Assembly: GCA_023229045.1 (NCBI GenBank)
Contig: JALOAB010000172.1
Coordinates: forward strand, 1 to 5,114
Direction of reading: 5' to 3'
DNA length: 5,114 nt
From: Fidelibacterota bacterium
GTDB taxonomy: Bacteria > Fidelibacterota > UBA2242
Shown here: piece by piece, positions 5,111 to 5,114 of the stretch
Position numbering within the stretch: the stretch's first letter is position 1
Layout: the number at the start of each line of letters is the position of its first letter
Notes under the pieces: model-generated
Told to the model about the DNA's origin: nothing
The model's input: the letters and a program-made list of their open reading frames with translations, nothing else
Database searches by the model: none
Translations under genes and position numbers: made by a program

Positions 5111-5114
5111 TGAA

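Overview
The window carries one tightly packed minus-strand operon that reads from right to left. It encodes most of a membrane-bound, energy-converting (group 4 type, complex I-like) [NiFe] hydrogenase together with an NAD(P)H-handling electron-input module. The organism is most likely an anaerobic or facultative bacterium of middling GC, with strong AGGAG-type ribosome binding sites. Nothing in the sequence fixes the phylum. My impression of an uncultured FCB-group or deltaproteobacterial-like lineage is only a guess.

Layout, in transcription order. Positions 4866-5114 are a non-coding control region. It holds a plausible minus-strand promoter, a 17-bp inverted repeat, short direct repeats and, at the right edge, a plus-strand promoter candidate and Shine-Dalgarno sequence that point to a divergent gene just outside the window. 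Positions 4497-4865 encode a stand-alone receiver-domain response regulator. The hydrogenase operon follows after about 54 bp: a HydB/AsrA-like iron-sulfur protein, a HydG/AsrB-like FAD/NAD(P)/[2Fe-2S] protein, an HycB/CooF-like polyferredoxin, a NuoH/EchB-like membrane subunit, a NuoB/EchC-like small subunit, a NuoC/EchD-like subunit and the N-terminal 103 residues of a NuoD/EchE-like large subunit, which runs off the left edge. Junctions within the operon are overlaps of 4 or 8 bp or a 1-bp gap, so the genes are almost certainly co-transcribed and translationally coupled.

How they may work together (inference). The HydB/HydG pair would exchange electrons with NAD(P)(H), as in soluble group 3b sulfhydrogenases. 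The polyferredoxin would wire it to the small subunit, and the large subunit would interconvert H2 and protons. NuoH would couple this to ion movement. H2 oxidation with NAD(P)+ is exergonic and could drive pumping; the reverse would consume the ion gradient. The large subunit keeps the N-terminal RICGIC motif, so it looks like a true hydrogenase rather than a metal-free relative, although the C-terminal cysteine pair lies outside the window. No antiporter-like (NuoL/EchA) subunit is visible at its usual place next to the NuoH gene.

Three details stand out. A sulfhydrogenase-type NAD(P)H module is joined to an Ech-type membrane hydrogenase. The polyferredoxin has lost exactly the four cysteines expected to bind one cluster. 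The small subunit has an extra cysteine at the position that matches one of the supernumerary cysteines of O2-tolerant [NiFe] hydrogenases.
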